Of a stretch of DNA of 64,000 nt, positions 1 to 13,709 are shown one piece after another. Both the position numbers and the translations under genes were made by a program. Below the pieces are notes generated by a model. The model had not been told where the DNA came from, did not search any database, and worked only from the letters and a program-made list of their open reading frames with translations. Each line of letters starts with the position of its first letter. The first letter of the stretch is position 1. This stretch comes from Circinella umbellata (lineage: Eukaryota > Mucoromycota > Mucoromycetes > Mucorales > Lichtheimiaceae): the NCBI GenBank assembly GCA_025093555.1, contig JAIWNF010000025.1, positions 124,001 to 188,000 of the forward strand, in the 5' to 3' direction.

Positions 1-3000
1 TTACTGCGGCAGGTGAAATTCTACAAAAATGCGCAGTCGAGCGAAAAAATGAAAAGTCTCTTCTTCTTTTCTTTACATCTTTCCATGGTTCTGGAGTCTA
101 CCTTACCACATTATGCGCGTCGTTTTTTTTCCTGAAGAAAAGAAACTAGCATGCAGTCTTAGCCTTATGGTTAATCTTTGGTAAAAAACCAGGAAAAAGT
201 TTCAGGTAATTTCATAATTGCCGCCTCTTTTCCTTAACTTCTGAGAAAAAAAAAAACAGCAGCCTTTTTTTTTCTTTGACTTGTGGTTAGTCGCTTTGGG
301 TATAGGAAATAAAAAAGAGGTTTGGAACTTTTTCCAACTTATGATTGTGTTTGTATTATTTTACGAATGCTGCTTGGTTCGAATGATAATATAACTTTCA
401 TTACTCAAACGGTTCTTTTGAAACGATTGTTCTTGGACATGTCTCTTGTTCCTTGACAAATTCGGTTCAACTCTTTTCGTAAGCTTGACATATTCGGATT
501 ATTGACGTTTTCCATTGGTACACCTTGTTTTTCTTTTTTTGGAATAACAAGGAAGGAAAATTGAGCTGATTATGGTATACAAGCTTCAATGGAAAGGGTA
601 AAATCCAAGTATGCATGTGAAAGGGATTCAGTTACTTTAATGGTGAGTCTTTTTATTGGAGAATGTTCTTTCGTGACATTCCGTGCTGTTGTGTATTGTT
701 AAGAATGAAGTAAATGCTGCAACAATCTTACTTCAGCAACTTTTAAAGTTGGCTACAATCCTTCAGTTTGAACGGCTGTCATGGTTGAACACCCGTTGCT
801 GCAAATACCGATCGTTTTTTTTTTCTCCATATTTTACAAAAGAAAGAGTTTGTTGTGCTGGTTGCTAGCAGTACACGCTTTTGATTTTGTGAAAGACCAA
901 CAAGACTCGGGTTTTACTATTTGTTGCCAGGCATTTGCTCAGCAGTGACAGCATTGTCAAATCATCCCAACCATAGTTGATAATTCACGTGCTTTCGGTT
1001 CGCTAATGCCTCACGGATACGCCCATTTTAACTGGGTAGGTGAAACGTTAGTCCAAGGCAAAGTTTCATCTAGTGGCAGCAATGCTTCTTTTTTAACAAG
1101 ATACCTACCTATTCCAACGGGTGGATGATTCCATCAGTGACATGGACCTTTGTTTTTGGTGTGGTTCAAATTATCAACTGGATGACGGTGACATGGCTTT
1201 TGGATTCAAGTTGAAGGGTTGTCACAATTGGCCTGAATGAAAGTAATCCGTAAGCAACCTGGTAAACCCATTTTGTACCTCTTACAAATTTCGTTCGATT
1301 CTGTCCAAGCGTACCAATTGATATGGGTCTGGTCAAACCAATATCAAGCAATAGTGTCAAAATCAATGATAGTTGTTGAAACCAAGGTACAAGCAAAACC
1401 AGAAGTATGTTAACAAGCTGGATCTTGCGCTCTATATAATGTTGATGAGGGATGTGAATCGAACATTTGGGGATTTATTATAAACCAGTATAGTATGACC
1501 TAAAGGAGACTATACATGTATTCTCGAGGAGGGTAATACAAGTGCGTGGTGTTGCAGGATGCAAGTCTGAAATTGTTGGCGGGCAATTGATGACGGGTAA
1601 AGATTGGTGGCAAGGATAACATTTGGCAAGATGGCGTGGCAAGAATAATGTTTGGCAAGATCTATTCTCATCCGTTTCTATTTGATAACGCGTCATTTGG
1701 GATCAACATACACGTGCTTCTGAGGGAATAAATATTTTTTTTTGGGAAGCTTTGCCAATGAACGTTCTCGTCGTGCTTCCTGTCGGGTTGTTTGAAATTC
1801 ATACAACTTACTGATACATTGGCCCTTTTTTATGTATATTCTTTCAAAATAAACTTTTTATTATACAAACAAATAGATGGATTATGACTGTTTGTGTGTT
1901 TTTATGTATGGTTATGGGTAGCACTTGCACATGTAGCTTTATTATTACATTTTTTTTATTTTTTTCTCAAGTAAAAAACAACTATGTAGCATGACAATAT
2001 CGAGAACAACACACGAATATTATACTTTTTATGTACGATTCTACTTTGGTTTGTGATACTGGCAGTAATCACAGAAATCAATATGTTTTGTATATAGACG
2101 TTTCAGAAGCTATTACAAACGAAAACCGCATAATGAGTAAACTTACTCTATATAATTAACTTTACATGGAATAACATGCTTACGTACCTGTAGCGCCGCA
2201 AAACTTTTTTACGTATAAACAATGAGTTGCCGTAATTATATTAAAAATATTTGGAAAAAGGTGTTATAAAATGCAAAAAGCTTAACATGTATACGCAAAA
2301 ATTCTTTTACTTTACATAAGTTAGTATCAATAGCTCTCCATACAAAACTTCTCTATGTCTTTTTCTGATATAGTATTGAATACATATATGCGTTATCACT
2401 TTTAATTTTGACATACTGCAAATTTTCTAGTTACTAAAAGTAGAATGCCATTTTTTCATGGGGCATCGGAAAACAGCATTTCAAAATGGAAATAGTAAAA
2501 ATCTGGCATTGATAATAAAGTTTTGCTCTTTCGGTTAGAATGTCAAGAGTATATGTACCACAGATGTACTCTTAATGTCGCGTGCTACTCATTGTGCTTT
2601 TATGTGGTACTTTTTTTTTAATTCCGTTGATACTTCATTATTACCATATAATCATAAAGCGTTATCATTGTTACCATATAATCATAAAGCATTATCATTA
2701 TCATTATTACCATATAGTCATAAAGCATTATCATTATTACGACTACGTATCAAGGGCTGGAATATATTTCCGGTTTTAAAATAAAAAAAAAATTGTGAGG
2801 GATTCTCTATTAGTACCATCTTTAATAAATGCGAGGTGCTTGTTATCAGCCAAGTTTTTATTTAAAAAAAAGAGGAATCAGTAAAGCTTTGCAAAATGTG
2901 CTTAAAAGAAAAGCGGGAAAAATGCTATTTTACGGTAAAATGATACAAATACAGTGTATTTGGAGATATACAGTAACTTAAATAACAAAAAGAGTGTTGT

Positions 3001-3783
3001 GATAATAACAATAAGATTCACAAAATTATTTCATTTGCTCAAACTCATTTGAAAATGGTGTGAGAAGGACATTAAAATTAAGCTTTGATTATTTTCCTGA
3101 GTAGATAAGGGATTATGTTGTACATAGAAGTCGACTAATTCACAAGATAACCAATAGGTTTGAATTATTATTTGGATTATGCTAACTTAGTACCAAGTAG
3201 AAATCTTTTCTTTTTCCTTATATTGCAATTAGTACCTACATTAAATACAGAGTATTTTTCATAATGATTTTAATACACTACAGGTTATGTTTTTATTTTT
3301 CCACCATTTACAAATTAAAATAACATACAAAACACGTAAGACAGTTGGTTTTTTCCAAATGAATTTTTTACATGAGTCGTAGTGAATATTCATACCTAGT
3401 AACTACATCAAGTAATTTCTTTTTTACTAATACGTATATATACGTACACAGTTTCTTATGTTAATCCGATATAGTACTTTCACTATGTATTAAAACGTGG
3501 AGAATGTTTCCAAGTTACACTTAAAAACCGTACATTTCCGATGGACTTCTCACACCATTTTCAATTACCCGTGTTCTTACCATCTGATGACCACCACAAA
3601 TATCACGGCCCCATTGACATGAGAAAATATATTATTTTCTTTTTTTTTATGATACGTAGGATCAATAATCGCAATTCATATTTAAAGGACGCGTCGAAGT
3701 TCACAGATCAGAATAGCTCTGTATAATCACAATATTAAATCTCAATTAAAACATAACACTACATTTTTTATCATATTAGAATA
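1..3783. other. long left-end stretch with no convincing gene
   Basis: I see no conserved coding block on either strand. Open frames near 683-868 (+), 1166-1396 (-), 1478-1696 (-) and 3541-3726 (+) are short and repeat-free, look like no family I know, and do not join through splice sites. The part from about 700 to 1750 is less AT-rich than its surroundings and could be a decayed exon region. The rest is AT-rich and carries a small tandem repeat at 2641-2738. Confidence 0.5.
2641..2738. repeat. three-unit minisatellite of about 30-36 bp
   Basis: Three head-to-tail units start with TTACCATATAATCATAAAGC (2641, 2671) or a one-base variant (2707). Each ends with a TCATTATCATTA-type tail. The middle unit is longer because its 6-bp tail is duplicated. 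It lies in non-coding DNA. Confidence 0.85.
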
Positions 3784-5459
3784 ATGGAATTTACTAACAA
3801 TAATCTCCTTCCATATATCAACAAGAATGTTTTCCCATTGCTCGATACCTATATTTCAAAACTTTCCTCGTGGATTATAAATGTCAATTGTACAAAAATT
3901 GCGGCTATAGCTGGTACTTTTTTCGTTTGTTACCTCGCTACCGTTCGACATTATCGATACCAATACATTAATGAATTACGTCGCAAGTATCCTGATCCAA
4001 ATATTGCTTTGAAAGATTCTCAAGTTGCTGCCGAGGTGTTTGATATTACCTTTAGACGAGAGTTTCCAGGTACATAATATATAATACTTTGTGCTTGTTT
4101 ATCATATTACTATTTGTATCATTATTGTTAGATGAACAAGCATTATTAATCAAGACTCATAAAAACATTAACAATCTTTTTTTTGCTCTCCTGACTACGT
4201 ACCAGCACTTCATCACCATGGATTTGAATTGGCCTTACTTCGATCAGTCACTATTCCTTCTATTAGTAAGCTTCTTATTGCCACAGGTGAAGCTTTTCAT
4301 CGTCCGCAAAAACGAGAAGAAGACTCATATTTAATTCTAGTATGTTGAAATAGTATGTTAATATAAAAAAGCTCAAGAACATGCTTTGTAACCATAGTAT
4401 TAATACTTTTTAACGAACTGTCATTTTTTTGACGCTATGATATTATAATTATAATGTAGCATGAAATGCTGGATGTGCATCCACACATTGAGTTTTTACG
4501 AGAGAAAAATCCTAAAATGACACAAAATGAAGTTGATTTGCAAACATCTAGACGTGATCACTCAATTGCTCGTTTGAACGAAATCCATGCTAAATACCCT
4601 ACTATTAAACATGGTGATTTTCTTTTCCAACTTGTGTTGTTTGTTAATGAGCCAATCTTTTGGATTAACAAATTTGGTTACCGAAAACTAGACCAATTGG
4701 AGATTAATGTAAGTTCGCTATAGAACTTACTAGGTTTATTTATTTAATATTTCATACCGTATATATCAATTAACTTTTATTTTACCATTTATTTTATGAC
4801 AAACATATGTAGGCCCTTTACAAAATGTGGTCTGATATTGCAAAGGAAATGAACTTAACCGATGTTCCACAATCAGCAGAAGAGATGATTAAATATACTA
4901 AGGTATGGATACATATAAATATATATATATATATATATAGTATTTTTTTTTCTAGTTCCATTTTTACTTATTATATTAAGCTCTATTTTCTAAAAATCTA
5001 TAGAAATACTCTGAAGAATTTGCCAAATTCCACGTTGCATGCCAAAAGATTTCTGATAGAAATATCAAAAATGTTGTTTCACATAATGCGCCATCGTGGC
5101 TTCACGATTTTGTGCGAAAAACTTATTCGTGTCGTCTGACACCAATTGATTGTGCAGCCACCGGTCTTCCACGAGCCCCACAATGGATGCAAGCAATATA
5201 CAACTCTTACTGGTATATTCATGGCTTTTATGTCCGTTACTTTGCCTTTCCCGCCAAACATTCTTACCTTGGTACTGCTATTCTTCCTACCGAAGATAAC
5301 GTATTGATGCCTCAATATTATGAGAAAGGACACTCTCACCCTACTTATCCAAATGGATACACCTTCACAGAACTTGGTCCTGCTAAAGTAAAATCGAACT
5401 TGTGTCCCATGCCTCATATACGAGCTTCTACTTGTCCTGTCGCACACCACGTCAGTTAG
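3784..5459 (+). CDS. mpaB / rubber-oxygenase-like membrane protein (DUF2236-type), 404 aa
   Basis: Five exons: 3784-4069, 4206-4339, 4460-4708, 4813-4902, 5004-5459. All introns are GT-AG with consistent phase (1215 nt). One membrane segment lies near residues 37-54, followed by a mostly helical domain. Features matching the ER-bound oxygenase mpaB / latex-clearing (Lcp) family are the stretch with Arg178 and His183 (motif ARLNEIH) and the following segment with GYRKL and a later ALYKMW. Fungal MpaB is an integral ER oxygenase that cleaves an isoprenoid side chain in mycophenolic acid synthesis, and Lcp is a haem protein cleaving polyisoprene. Here the substrate is unknown, and no biosynthetic cluster surrounds the gene, so a role in a specific pathway is not supported. 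The family call comes from recalled motifs, not from a search. Confidence 0.72.
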
Positions 5460-6895
5460 ATGCTGATAATCAGTAAATAACTAATGATTATTAATCTTGC
5501 ATATCCTTTTCCTTTCTTATCACTTTTTTTTTACTGTGTCTCCAGCCCAGATTTTTTTTTTTGTATCAACTTTAAAAATCATATGCATTATAAGAAGAAA
5601 AAATATACAATCTTCTCATTCTTTCTTATTCACTTATCATACTTTTTTATATATACGTATACGTATTTCATAACTGGAAATTACTATTTGCTAGTATATA
5701 TATACTAATGTTATTTTTGTGGTAATGAGGATAATACATATTATAACAGGCTAATATTATTTGATATAGTAGTGACTATACCGATAGCTTTTTGTGATAT
5801 AGTCGATGCATTATATATTATATTACCTATATTATACGTATACAGTATAGCGGATCAAATTTGTCTATAATATATTCCTTTAATTATAATATTTTATTAA
5901 ATAAAAGTCTCATTTTCATTATGTATCAGTTGATATAATAGAAAACTAGTCTTTGAAAATCGTTACTATATACATGCGTAACTTGTCATGAACAAATTAA
6001 TACGTAATATATATATATATATAAGAGTATAAAAACCAGTGAAAAATCATTACCATTTTCGAGCATATAAACTTATTATAATTCTGACGAGCTTGATTCT
6101 AGATAGTAAAAATTGCACTTCTTTTTAGTATGGATCATAGTATAACAATGCTATTGACGTTAGTTACAGTAATCCATACGAAGCAAACTTCTAAACTTAA
6201 CCACACTTTATTTTATTTACTGTAGCAGAGAACGATATATTTACTTGAGTCCGAATAAAAAACCAAGCTGTGGGATCTGTTTTTGCTTTACATTTTATGT
6301 CAAACATGCACAGCATTGGGTGTAATGTAGTGACTTCTGACGCCTTTATACTAGTTCGTGGAGCTCTTTGCTTAATTTAAGAGTAACTAGCGACTACTAA
6401 AAAGATTTGAATAATGCCTGAACTCAACAACTCAGTTTAGTTTATTGCTCGAATAAGACATATATTTCATACACATCAGGAGCATAAGTTAAAGCATTAT
6501 GTCAAATATCATACGTATTTAGACACTATATTCTTTTATGTTCTTTTATGTTTTTCTTTTTTATTATTGTTATTTAATTAGTCTTAGAGCTTAAGTTTAA
6601 GACAGAAAAGAAAAGATATGCAAAAGTTTTTAAATGTTGGAATATATTATGGGTATATACATTTCTAATATATTATACGCATAAAACACCAAAATAATGC
6701 AACGATGTAAAATCTCTTGTTCTAACCAGTATTACAGAATATTATTCAAAAAAAATTACACATCACACAATCTTAAAAAATACTACGTAAATACATATGA
6801 TAAAAAACTATTAGATTGTATTTTCAATGAATGATCAAGTAAACTTCTATTTACCTTCAGCTATGAAACAGCTTATTTTTCAATGACTGAATTAC
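5460..6895. other. convergent intergenic region, no gene seen
   Basis: This 1.4-kb AT-rich stretch lies between the 3' ends of the mpaB-like gene and the STRA6-like gene. It contains a short TA run near 6010-6024 and no coding block that I trust. It must hold both 3' UTRs and polyadenylation signals; several AATAAA-like strings are present but none can be singled out. Confidence 0.6.
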
Positions 6896-9800
6896 TTATT
6901 CTTTCTTCTTTTCCTCCTTTTCATATCTTTTCCGAGAACGTCGCAGCTTTTTTTTAAGTAATAAATAACATTAGAATTAGTATAAATCAAAATTGTACTA
7001 TTAATGACCAATATTGACATCAGCACTAGCAATGTAGGGTAATGAATACATACCATCGGGTTATTAATCAATGTGTATGCTAAAAACCAGCGGGTCTTAG
7101 CTCGCGGGGTGCTAGCATTAGCAATGGAATTTTCCATACCTACTGATAATGTTGGACTTTCCGGATCCGCTATATGAGCAGCACATAGTTTGACATTGTT
7201 TTCCTTCGGTACCTTGAGGCAAGGTAGTAAACATTCAATAAAGACTAACATAATTGGATTATTATACTCGTGTTCGGCTAACAACTATTTTTTTTTTAAA
7301 AAAAAGTATGGCGATAATCAGATTATTAATTATCAAACAGGAATATCAACGTTTAAATCGATACTGTCTTTACGTAATTATTTTTTTATCTTATGAACGT
7401 ACCATACCACAATACCCAACAAATCCTACAAATTTGTTCAGAACAGGACAATAAAATAAATATGTAAGTTTATGCATAATATTTTTTTAAACGTTTTCTA
7501 ATATTTGGAAATAGAAAAAAAAAAGTAATGTTTACCTCCATCACCACGACGTACCGACCATGTTTCTGCGTTCCGGTCCACACGCAAACTAAACAATGGA
7601 TAACGTAATACCAACTTTAATGTTCGAATGATATAAGAAGTCAAGGCGCGTGTCATGGATGTAAACATCATAAAGTACCAATAATGGAGCAATGGAGCAC
7701 GGTTTTGTATACTAAAACGGGTTCCACTTTTGATAAATAACATGATGGTAATCCGTTTTTGAATCATTTGGACCAACAATGCAATAAAGAAGCTCATGAA
7801 AAAAATTCCATAACCAACATGATTTAAAATAGCATCTCGTAAACGGTCCAGTTGGATAAGCATTGCAATACCAGTTCCGATCAATGATACTTCAATCATA
7901 AAATAAAGTGTCCCTGTAAATCCAAATCCGACACATACACCTAAAAACCGAATAGCATCATCAAGATCGATACTACATCAAAAACAATATTTTGAATACC
8001 GTTAGATATATGTATATAAGGGCATCAGGGCATGGATAACACAGAAAAAAAAAAGCAGAAAATCTTACTCGTTATTTTTCTTGCCTTTAAAAAGAAGATA
8101 ATTCCCATTTCGAAGCCGCAAAATATCTTTAGTGGTACGTCGTAAAAGTCCTAGTGAATATATCATACAGACTGAAGGATTTTTTTTTTCATGTTAGTTA
8201 TCTATGGGATAATAGTTATTATATTTTACAAGAAAAGAAATGACATTTACACCCTCCAGCACCAATAGTGGCAACAAATACTGCAATTTGCATAAGCATA
8301 TATGATTTGATCGCGAATGCCATTGGATCAGGTTGATATTGAAATTGAGCTAGGTATGGTGACCAAGCACAAATATGGAGAGGAACAACACCACCAACGC
8401 CTAGCATTTGAATAAGAAGAATAGGAATCTATAGCAGGTAGACACGCAAATTATTAGTCAAATTTTCAGACAAATCATTCATTTTTATTTATTTATTTAC
8501 CAATTGAGCCAAACAATAGATCAAAAGAGTAAGAGATACTTTAACCGCCAAAGGTATCCTAAAAACAAAAAGGTTTTGGTATCATTATCAATGTATTTGG
8601 TGAGATTTTGAGTGCAGACAAATTGTAACTTTACCTCACATATTTGTCAGTTCCAAACATCCAACGAACTGTTTCCATGCTCCAAAGAGCCGGTCGATGA
8701 TGTTGCTGTTGTTGTTGTTGCCCTTTCATTCTAATATTTGAAATTAACCATTTCCAAATACGCACATGTAAGGATCGACGTACATTGCGCTTGACACTAA
8801 ACTCTTTGGAGCCAAAAAGTCTTTTTACATATTGTTCTTCGATATCTGATACTTCCAAAAATTTTAAACGGCATTGATCACAAGAGCGAAACGTGAACAC
8901 TCGAGTTAAAAAATAGAAAACAATAGCTGTATAGGCTATAATGGCAGGCACGGAAGCAATAACATTCAGTACGAGAAAAGGAACATCACGTGCATAAGTA
9001 ACAATAAAGGATGGCAAGTCGATAGCAACCCGAAGAGTAAATAATACAAATGTTGTATAAAGTCCAAGAATATTGGCAATACGAGAACGGTAACTTGCTG
9101 AAAAACAAAGAAAAACTGGATAAAAGTAAACGGCATATAGAAAAAAGGAGATAAAGAGTTCTGAAAAAAAAATAACCGTAGTTTTTGATTAATTTTTTTT
9201 ATTGAGCTCATTTATCATCAACTATTTTTATATAAACATGATGTATAATTACCAATCATTTTAGCTGCTCGAGGTAACCATTCATCAAAAATAACGGACT
9301 GCGAGTTGATCAAATTCCAAGCTTGACTAAAAATAAATGAACCTAGTTTTTTTTTTCTCTTCGTTATTACCATAGTATCAATTTGTTCATAAAAAGTATT
9401 GATATCAATCACTAATTAGCCCATATATTGTATATAGCATTATTATTACCAATTGCAATGAAAATACACATATTCATTGGGTGAGAGGGTTGACGGCAAA
9501 GGAATCGTAAAGGACTAGATAAAAATATAGAAATATTAATCAATAATATATATCAAAATATTATAGGTTAAGAAGGACTTACGGTGGAAACTCGAATGAA
9601 GACGTAACAAATGTCATAACAGTAAAACAGGCAGGTACCAATATAAAGTTGATTAATGCTAAATATTGTAAAGCTGACGCAACTATGTATAATACATGTA
9701 AATAATTATATTGTGCTACTGAAAATATCTTCACGTTAATGGAAACCTAAGTAAAATATTATACTTCTTACTTTTTGAACATATTTTAGTGACAGTTGTT

Positions 9801-10972
9801 TTTGACTTATCTACATATAAACCGGCATAAATATATGTAAAACAAAGTGGATTTGCTCGTGATCCATAGATTGCAATTTCCTATCATATATTGATACCAC
9901 GAATAGTTAATAATTATTATTGCTTATAACTTGGATGCTTATAAGTATATATTTATATATATTGATACTGACAATAAATCGAGTTTTACGTGGCAAGGTA
10001 ACATCAGCAACCGAACGAGAATTACGTATAATACCGGTCGAATAATTTCCTAAAAGGTGATTATTTGTGTCTCTGTACTGGTAAGTGATAATTATAGCAC
10101 GATCAAATGCTAATTCATAAAAAACTGCATGTTTATCCGCCCTTTGTACTGATGGTAGTAATGTAAAATTCTATATTGTTTAGTAAAAATAATGTAAGTA
10201 ATACGTATAAACTATATGAACTTTATATAAGTGCACAAGTGTGTGTTCGTTTACCATAGCATTATCATCAGTCATGTATTGCATATATTCACCATGTACA
10301 GCAATGGTTTGTACTAGTGGAGAATCGGAAATAGCTACAATCTTATCACCTGTTTCTTCAAAAGAATCACCATCATCCCTGAATACGTTATCAGTTGGTT
10401 TATAACGATTCGGAGCACAACATCCTCCCACTATATTTATTTATTTTTGAATCAATTATTATTTTTATGATCGAACCTCCTTTTTTTCTTATTACATTAT
10501 ATATATAATATTTACCAGTGGCAATTGATAACTGTGTTTCCGTTAAAGATACATTGACTTTGTTGATATGTAATTGTCAATACAAAAATTCATGAGCTCT
10601 TCTAAATCAATATAAATAAGTCTAAATAGTTACCATATTGTTGTGGATAATAAATCCAATCATCGGATTGATATGTTTGCCAACCATCATAATCTTGATT
10701 GATACGTAGACATGCTCCATCTTTTAATAAATTTGGCTTTCTATATTATAATATAGATTTATTTCTCAGTTATTCTCAAACCACTCTAATAAATTTATTA
10801 TTACCCATTTAATTTTTCCCAGCATTGTGTAGTAAATGCAACTAGATATAAAATATAGATATTAGAATATTTTGAATGTTATAGTTGTATATCCATTGAT
10901 TATTATGTTTATACCTCCACGAGCAAGACGTAGCAAGAACACAGCAATTACTATTAATATACAGAAAACCAT
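6896..10972 (-). CDS. STRA6-like (retinol-binding-protein receptor-like) multi-pass membrane protein, 831 aa
   Basis: Seventeen exons, on the minus strand in gene order: 10972-10915, 10841-10805, 10740-10634, 10557-10516, 10430-10255, 10170-9973, 9880-9772, 9682-9583, 9514-9450, 9342-9253, 9097-8635, 8558-8501, 8428-8251, 8171-8069, 7972-7536, 7277-7054, 6946-6896. Phases agree throughout (2496 nt). A signal peptide is followed by about 220 residues of Cys- and Asn-X-Ser/Thr-containing ectodomain, then at least eight hydrophobic segments. The C-terminal block with RWFLAYTLINNPM followed by an Arg-rich tail strongly recalls the conserved end of STRA6 (Arg-Trp-x-Leu-Ala-Tyr-Thr-Leu-x-x-Asn-Pro). 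STRA6 moves retinol across membranes in vertebrates. In a carotene-making fungus the ligand might be an apocarotenoid, but this is inference. The last exon has only 17 codons, and its acceptor follows an A run, so it is the least certain. A different family of large fungal membrane receptors remains possible. Confidence 0.62.
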
Positions 10973-11286
10973 TTGTTTCAAATGTGCTTTTTTTTTCTTC
11001 TTTTTTTAAAAAAAGGTAAATCTATTAAATATACCTCGTTCTAAGTTATATATTATTCAAGTACTCATGTCATTAAAGGAGAAACTCTACATAGAGGATA
11101 CTGATCGTATCACCAAAATAAACAAAACAAGTGGATTCATGACAACAAAAAAGAAAAAAAAAATGTGGATATCATTTCCATATTCGGTTGTTGCGTGGCT
11201 GATATTCAAAGTTTCACCAACTTTTTTTTTTCCTGCAACAAAAAAAATAAAAATAAAGCATTTTGTGCGTGTAAAAGGATCAAACA
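10973..11286. promoter_or_regulatory. divergent promoter region, STRA6-like gene / TPR-like gene
   Basis: These 314 bp separate two start codons that point away from each other, so both promoters must lie here or in the first exons. The region is AT-rich with long T runs and A runs. No clear TATA box or named factor site is seen. Confidence 0.6.
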
Positions 11287-13192
11287 ATGAGTCGACCTCA
11301 AAATAGACGTGTTGGTAAACCAAAGAATGAGAAACCAAAAAAGAAGGTAAAAGAACCTGAAACTTTTGACGACTTTTTAGCAGGTAAAGTAAATAAGAAA
11401 GAAGAGATCTTTAGAAAAATGGTGAGAAAGTAAAGAAAGTTTATTAAAGTTAATTTAAATAAACTCATTTGGGGTGGGCGGTTATTGTTCAATCGATTTA
11501 TAGAGGGGATCACGTTTGAAGAACAAGGTGAACGATATAAAGAAGGTGATCGTGCCCAACGTAATTATGAACGAGCAGCTGATATGTATTCAAAAGCTCA
11601 CAGTTTGAATGAGCAAGACGCGGATTGTCTTTACAATTGGTAAAAAAAATAACTCTTATTTGGGCGTAAGAGCTTTAGTTTGATAAAGGAAGGGAATGAA
11701 AGAGAAATTGAAATTTATATTATACTAAGTGTAAAACTGTAAATTATTATTATTGTTATTAGGGGACGCGTATTATATATTTTAGTTGGATTTTACCCTG
11801 CTCATACAGAACCAGAAGAAAAATTAAAAAAACTGGATCAAGCAATTGAAAAGTTTCGAGGAGCATTAACATTAGCTGCTAATAAAACGGATGCTCAATT
11901 TAATTTGGCTCAAGCATTACATTTACGTTCAGAAATCTTACAAGATACCACAGAAGTAGATAATTCATATATGCAATCAGCTATGGGTAGGATATTATCA
12001 ATTTGGGTGGCGGGGAGGGGGAAATTACCGGGAAATCGAAAAATATACTCATTTACAAATCTTAATTTTAAAATATATATATCTTACGTCTGTGATTGAT
12101 TTCTTTTATCTAGCATTACAAGAAGCTATTACATTATTTGAAGCAGTTTATGATTTACAAGAAAAAGAATTTAATGATCAAAATACAAATGAATCAGAAC
12201 ATCAACAAGAACAAAACCATGATCATGACCATCATGATCACGAGCATAAACATGAAAAAGAAGAAAAAGATGACCCAGCAACGATATCATCATCATCAGA
12301 ATATACAACTGTAACCGAAGTAGAACCAACTACTGCATATTCATTAATTGATACGTTATTATCTATGGCTGATACAATGACTACAATGGCATCTATGCTT
12401 GCCTCATACCAATCATCGGTTGATTTATTTAGCAAGTCCCGATCCAAACTTGGTATTGCTGAAAAATGGCTTGCAGGAACATCTGAAGATAGCAAAGAAC
12501 ATACACAAGCTCGTATCCAAATTAATTTAAAAGAAGCACAAAACTTTTCAGCACAAGCGGAACGATCTTTTTTGGCTTCTAAAACCATTGATCATGAACT
12601 ATTTCAGCAAGCTATTGGTCGTCTTGATGCTATTATTGAACAATTAGATTCACGACATGTAGAAGCAATGTGTGACAGAGGAGATGTTCTTGGCACTTAT
12701 GCTGAATTATTGACCAAACAAGAAGGAAATAAACCTACGACTGATGTTTGGCATTACTACGCTCAAGCTGACAAATCATTAAAAGTAGCGTTACAGATAG
12801 AAAACAAGAATTTAAATATACTCAACAAGTTAGGTGATTTGAGTATAGCTCGGGCACGACTTGATCTTCCTGTGGCCAAGCGAAATAGGGCGCAATTATT
12901 AAAGAACGCCGAGTTCTATTTTAAACAAGCTGTGGACACAGACCGTCAAGTTTTAACAAGCGGTTATGTGGGCTGGGCATATAGTACTTGGGCACTTGAA
13001 GTATGGGCACAAGTTCCTGATAAAAAAAAGGCAGCTGAAAAAATCATTAAACTTTGGCTTACAAGAGGAGGATCAGCTGAAATGTTTGGGGATATAACAG
13101 AAGATGTTGAGATCCTTGATTCCGAGTTTATTGAATGGGTCAACGAAACGTTTTTTGAATCAGAAGAGAGCAGTAGCAGTTATGAAGAGTAG
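11287..13192 (+). CDS. TPR-like helical repeat protein with His/Asp-rich insert, 511 aa
   Basis: Four exons: 11287-11383, 11504-11639, 11763-11986, 12114-13192 (1536 nt, phases agree). The N-terminus is very basic (KPKNEKPKKKVKEP). It is followed by helical pairs of tetratricopeptide type, for example the stretch with ADMYSKAHSLNEQDADCLYN and the next with AIEKFRGALTLA. Residues 182-199 are a His/Asp/Glu/Lys-rich insert (HDHDHHDHEHKH) that looks disordered and could bind metal. The C-terminal half again has TPR-like helices and ends in an acidic and Ser-rich tail. This is typical of a scaffold that binds other proteins. I do not recognise the ortholog. Its 3' end faces the acetate transporter 0.5 kb away. 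Confidence 0.75.
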
Positions 13193-13709
13193 ACGAGATA
13201 TTATAGATGATATTAGATAGTAATTTTCATATGCTTCTTTTGGATTGTAATACAACACCTTATATTTTTATAAATCACACAAGTATCACACAAACACACA
13301 CATCACACAATGCACAAAAAAAACTAATTATAAAAAAATATACCTTTTAGGGAAATATTTACTTTTTGTTTTGATTCCTAAAGTTTCCCCGAACACAAAA
13401 GATCATAAAAACGTGATTCATGTACAGCTTTAGAATAATAATGATTTAATTTAAAAGATTTCTTTGTAAAAAAAAAAATAAAAAAAAAAAAAAAAAAAAA
13501 AAAAAAGTGAATGATATATATATATATATAATATGTGACAGGACAAGAGAAAAATTACAAGTAAAAAGAAAATATGAATGATTACAACGAACAAAAAAAA
13601 AAAGAAGAATAAAAAAGATGGAATTAAGAGTATAGATGATAATAAGAGGGGGATCTGGGGGATAAGGATGAAGGTAATGATTTAATAATAAATATTATAA
13701 TAGCGAGAT
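13193..13709. other. convergent intergenic region with long A runs
   Basis: This stretch lies between the TPR-like gene (+) and the acetate transporter (-). It holds both 3' UTRs, an A-rich tract near 13470-13506 broken by single T residues, and a TA repeat at about 13514-13531. No gene is seen. Confidence 0.65.

Noticed and set aside
1450..1480. tRNA-like GTTCGATTC (reverse strand)
   Set aside because: The flanks do not form a five-pair T stem, and no acceptor or D arm could be found around it.
5079..5450. Minus-strand open frame of 123 codons
   Set aside because: It overlaps the last exon of the mpaB-like gene, whose frame continues through four upstream introns. The minus frame has no such continuity.
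12238..12588. Minus-strand open frame of 116 codons
   Set aside because: It is a shadow of the TPR-like gene on the plus strand, whose splice phases and repeat helices are coherent.
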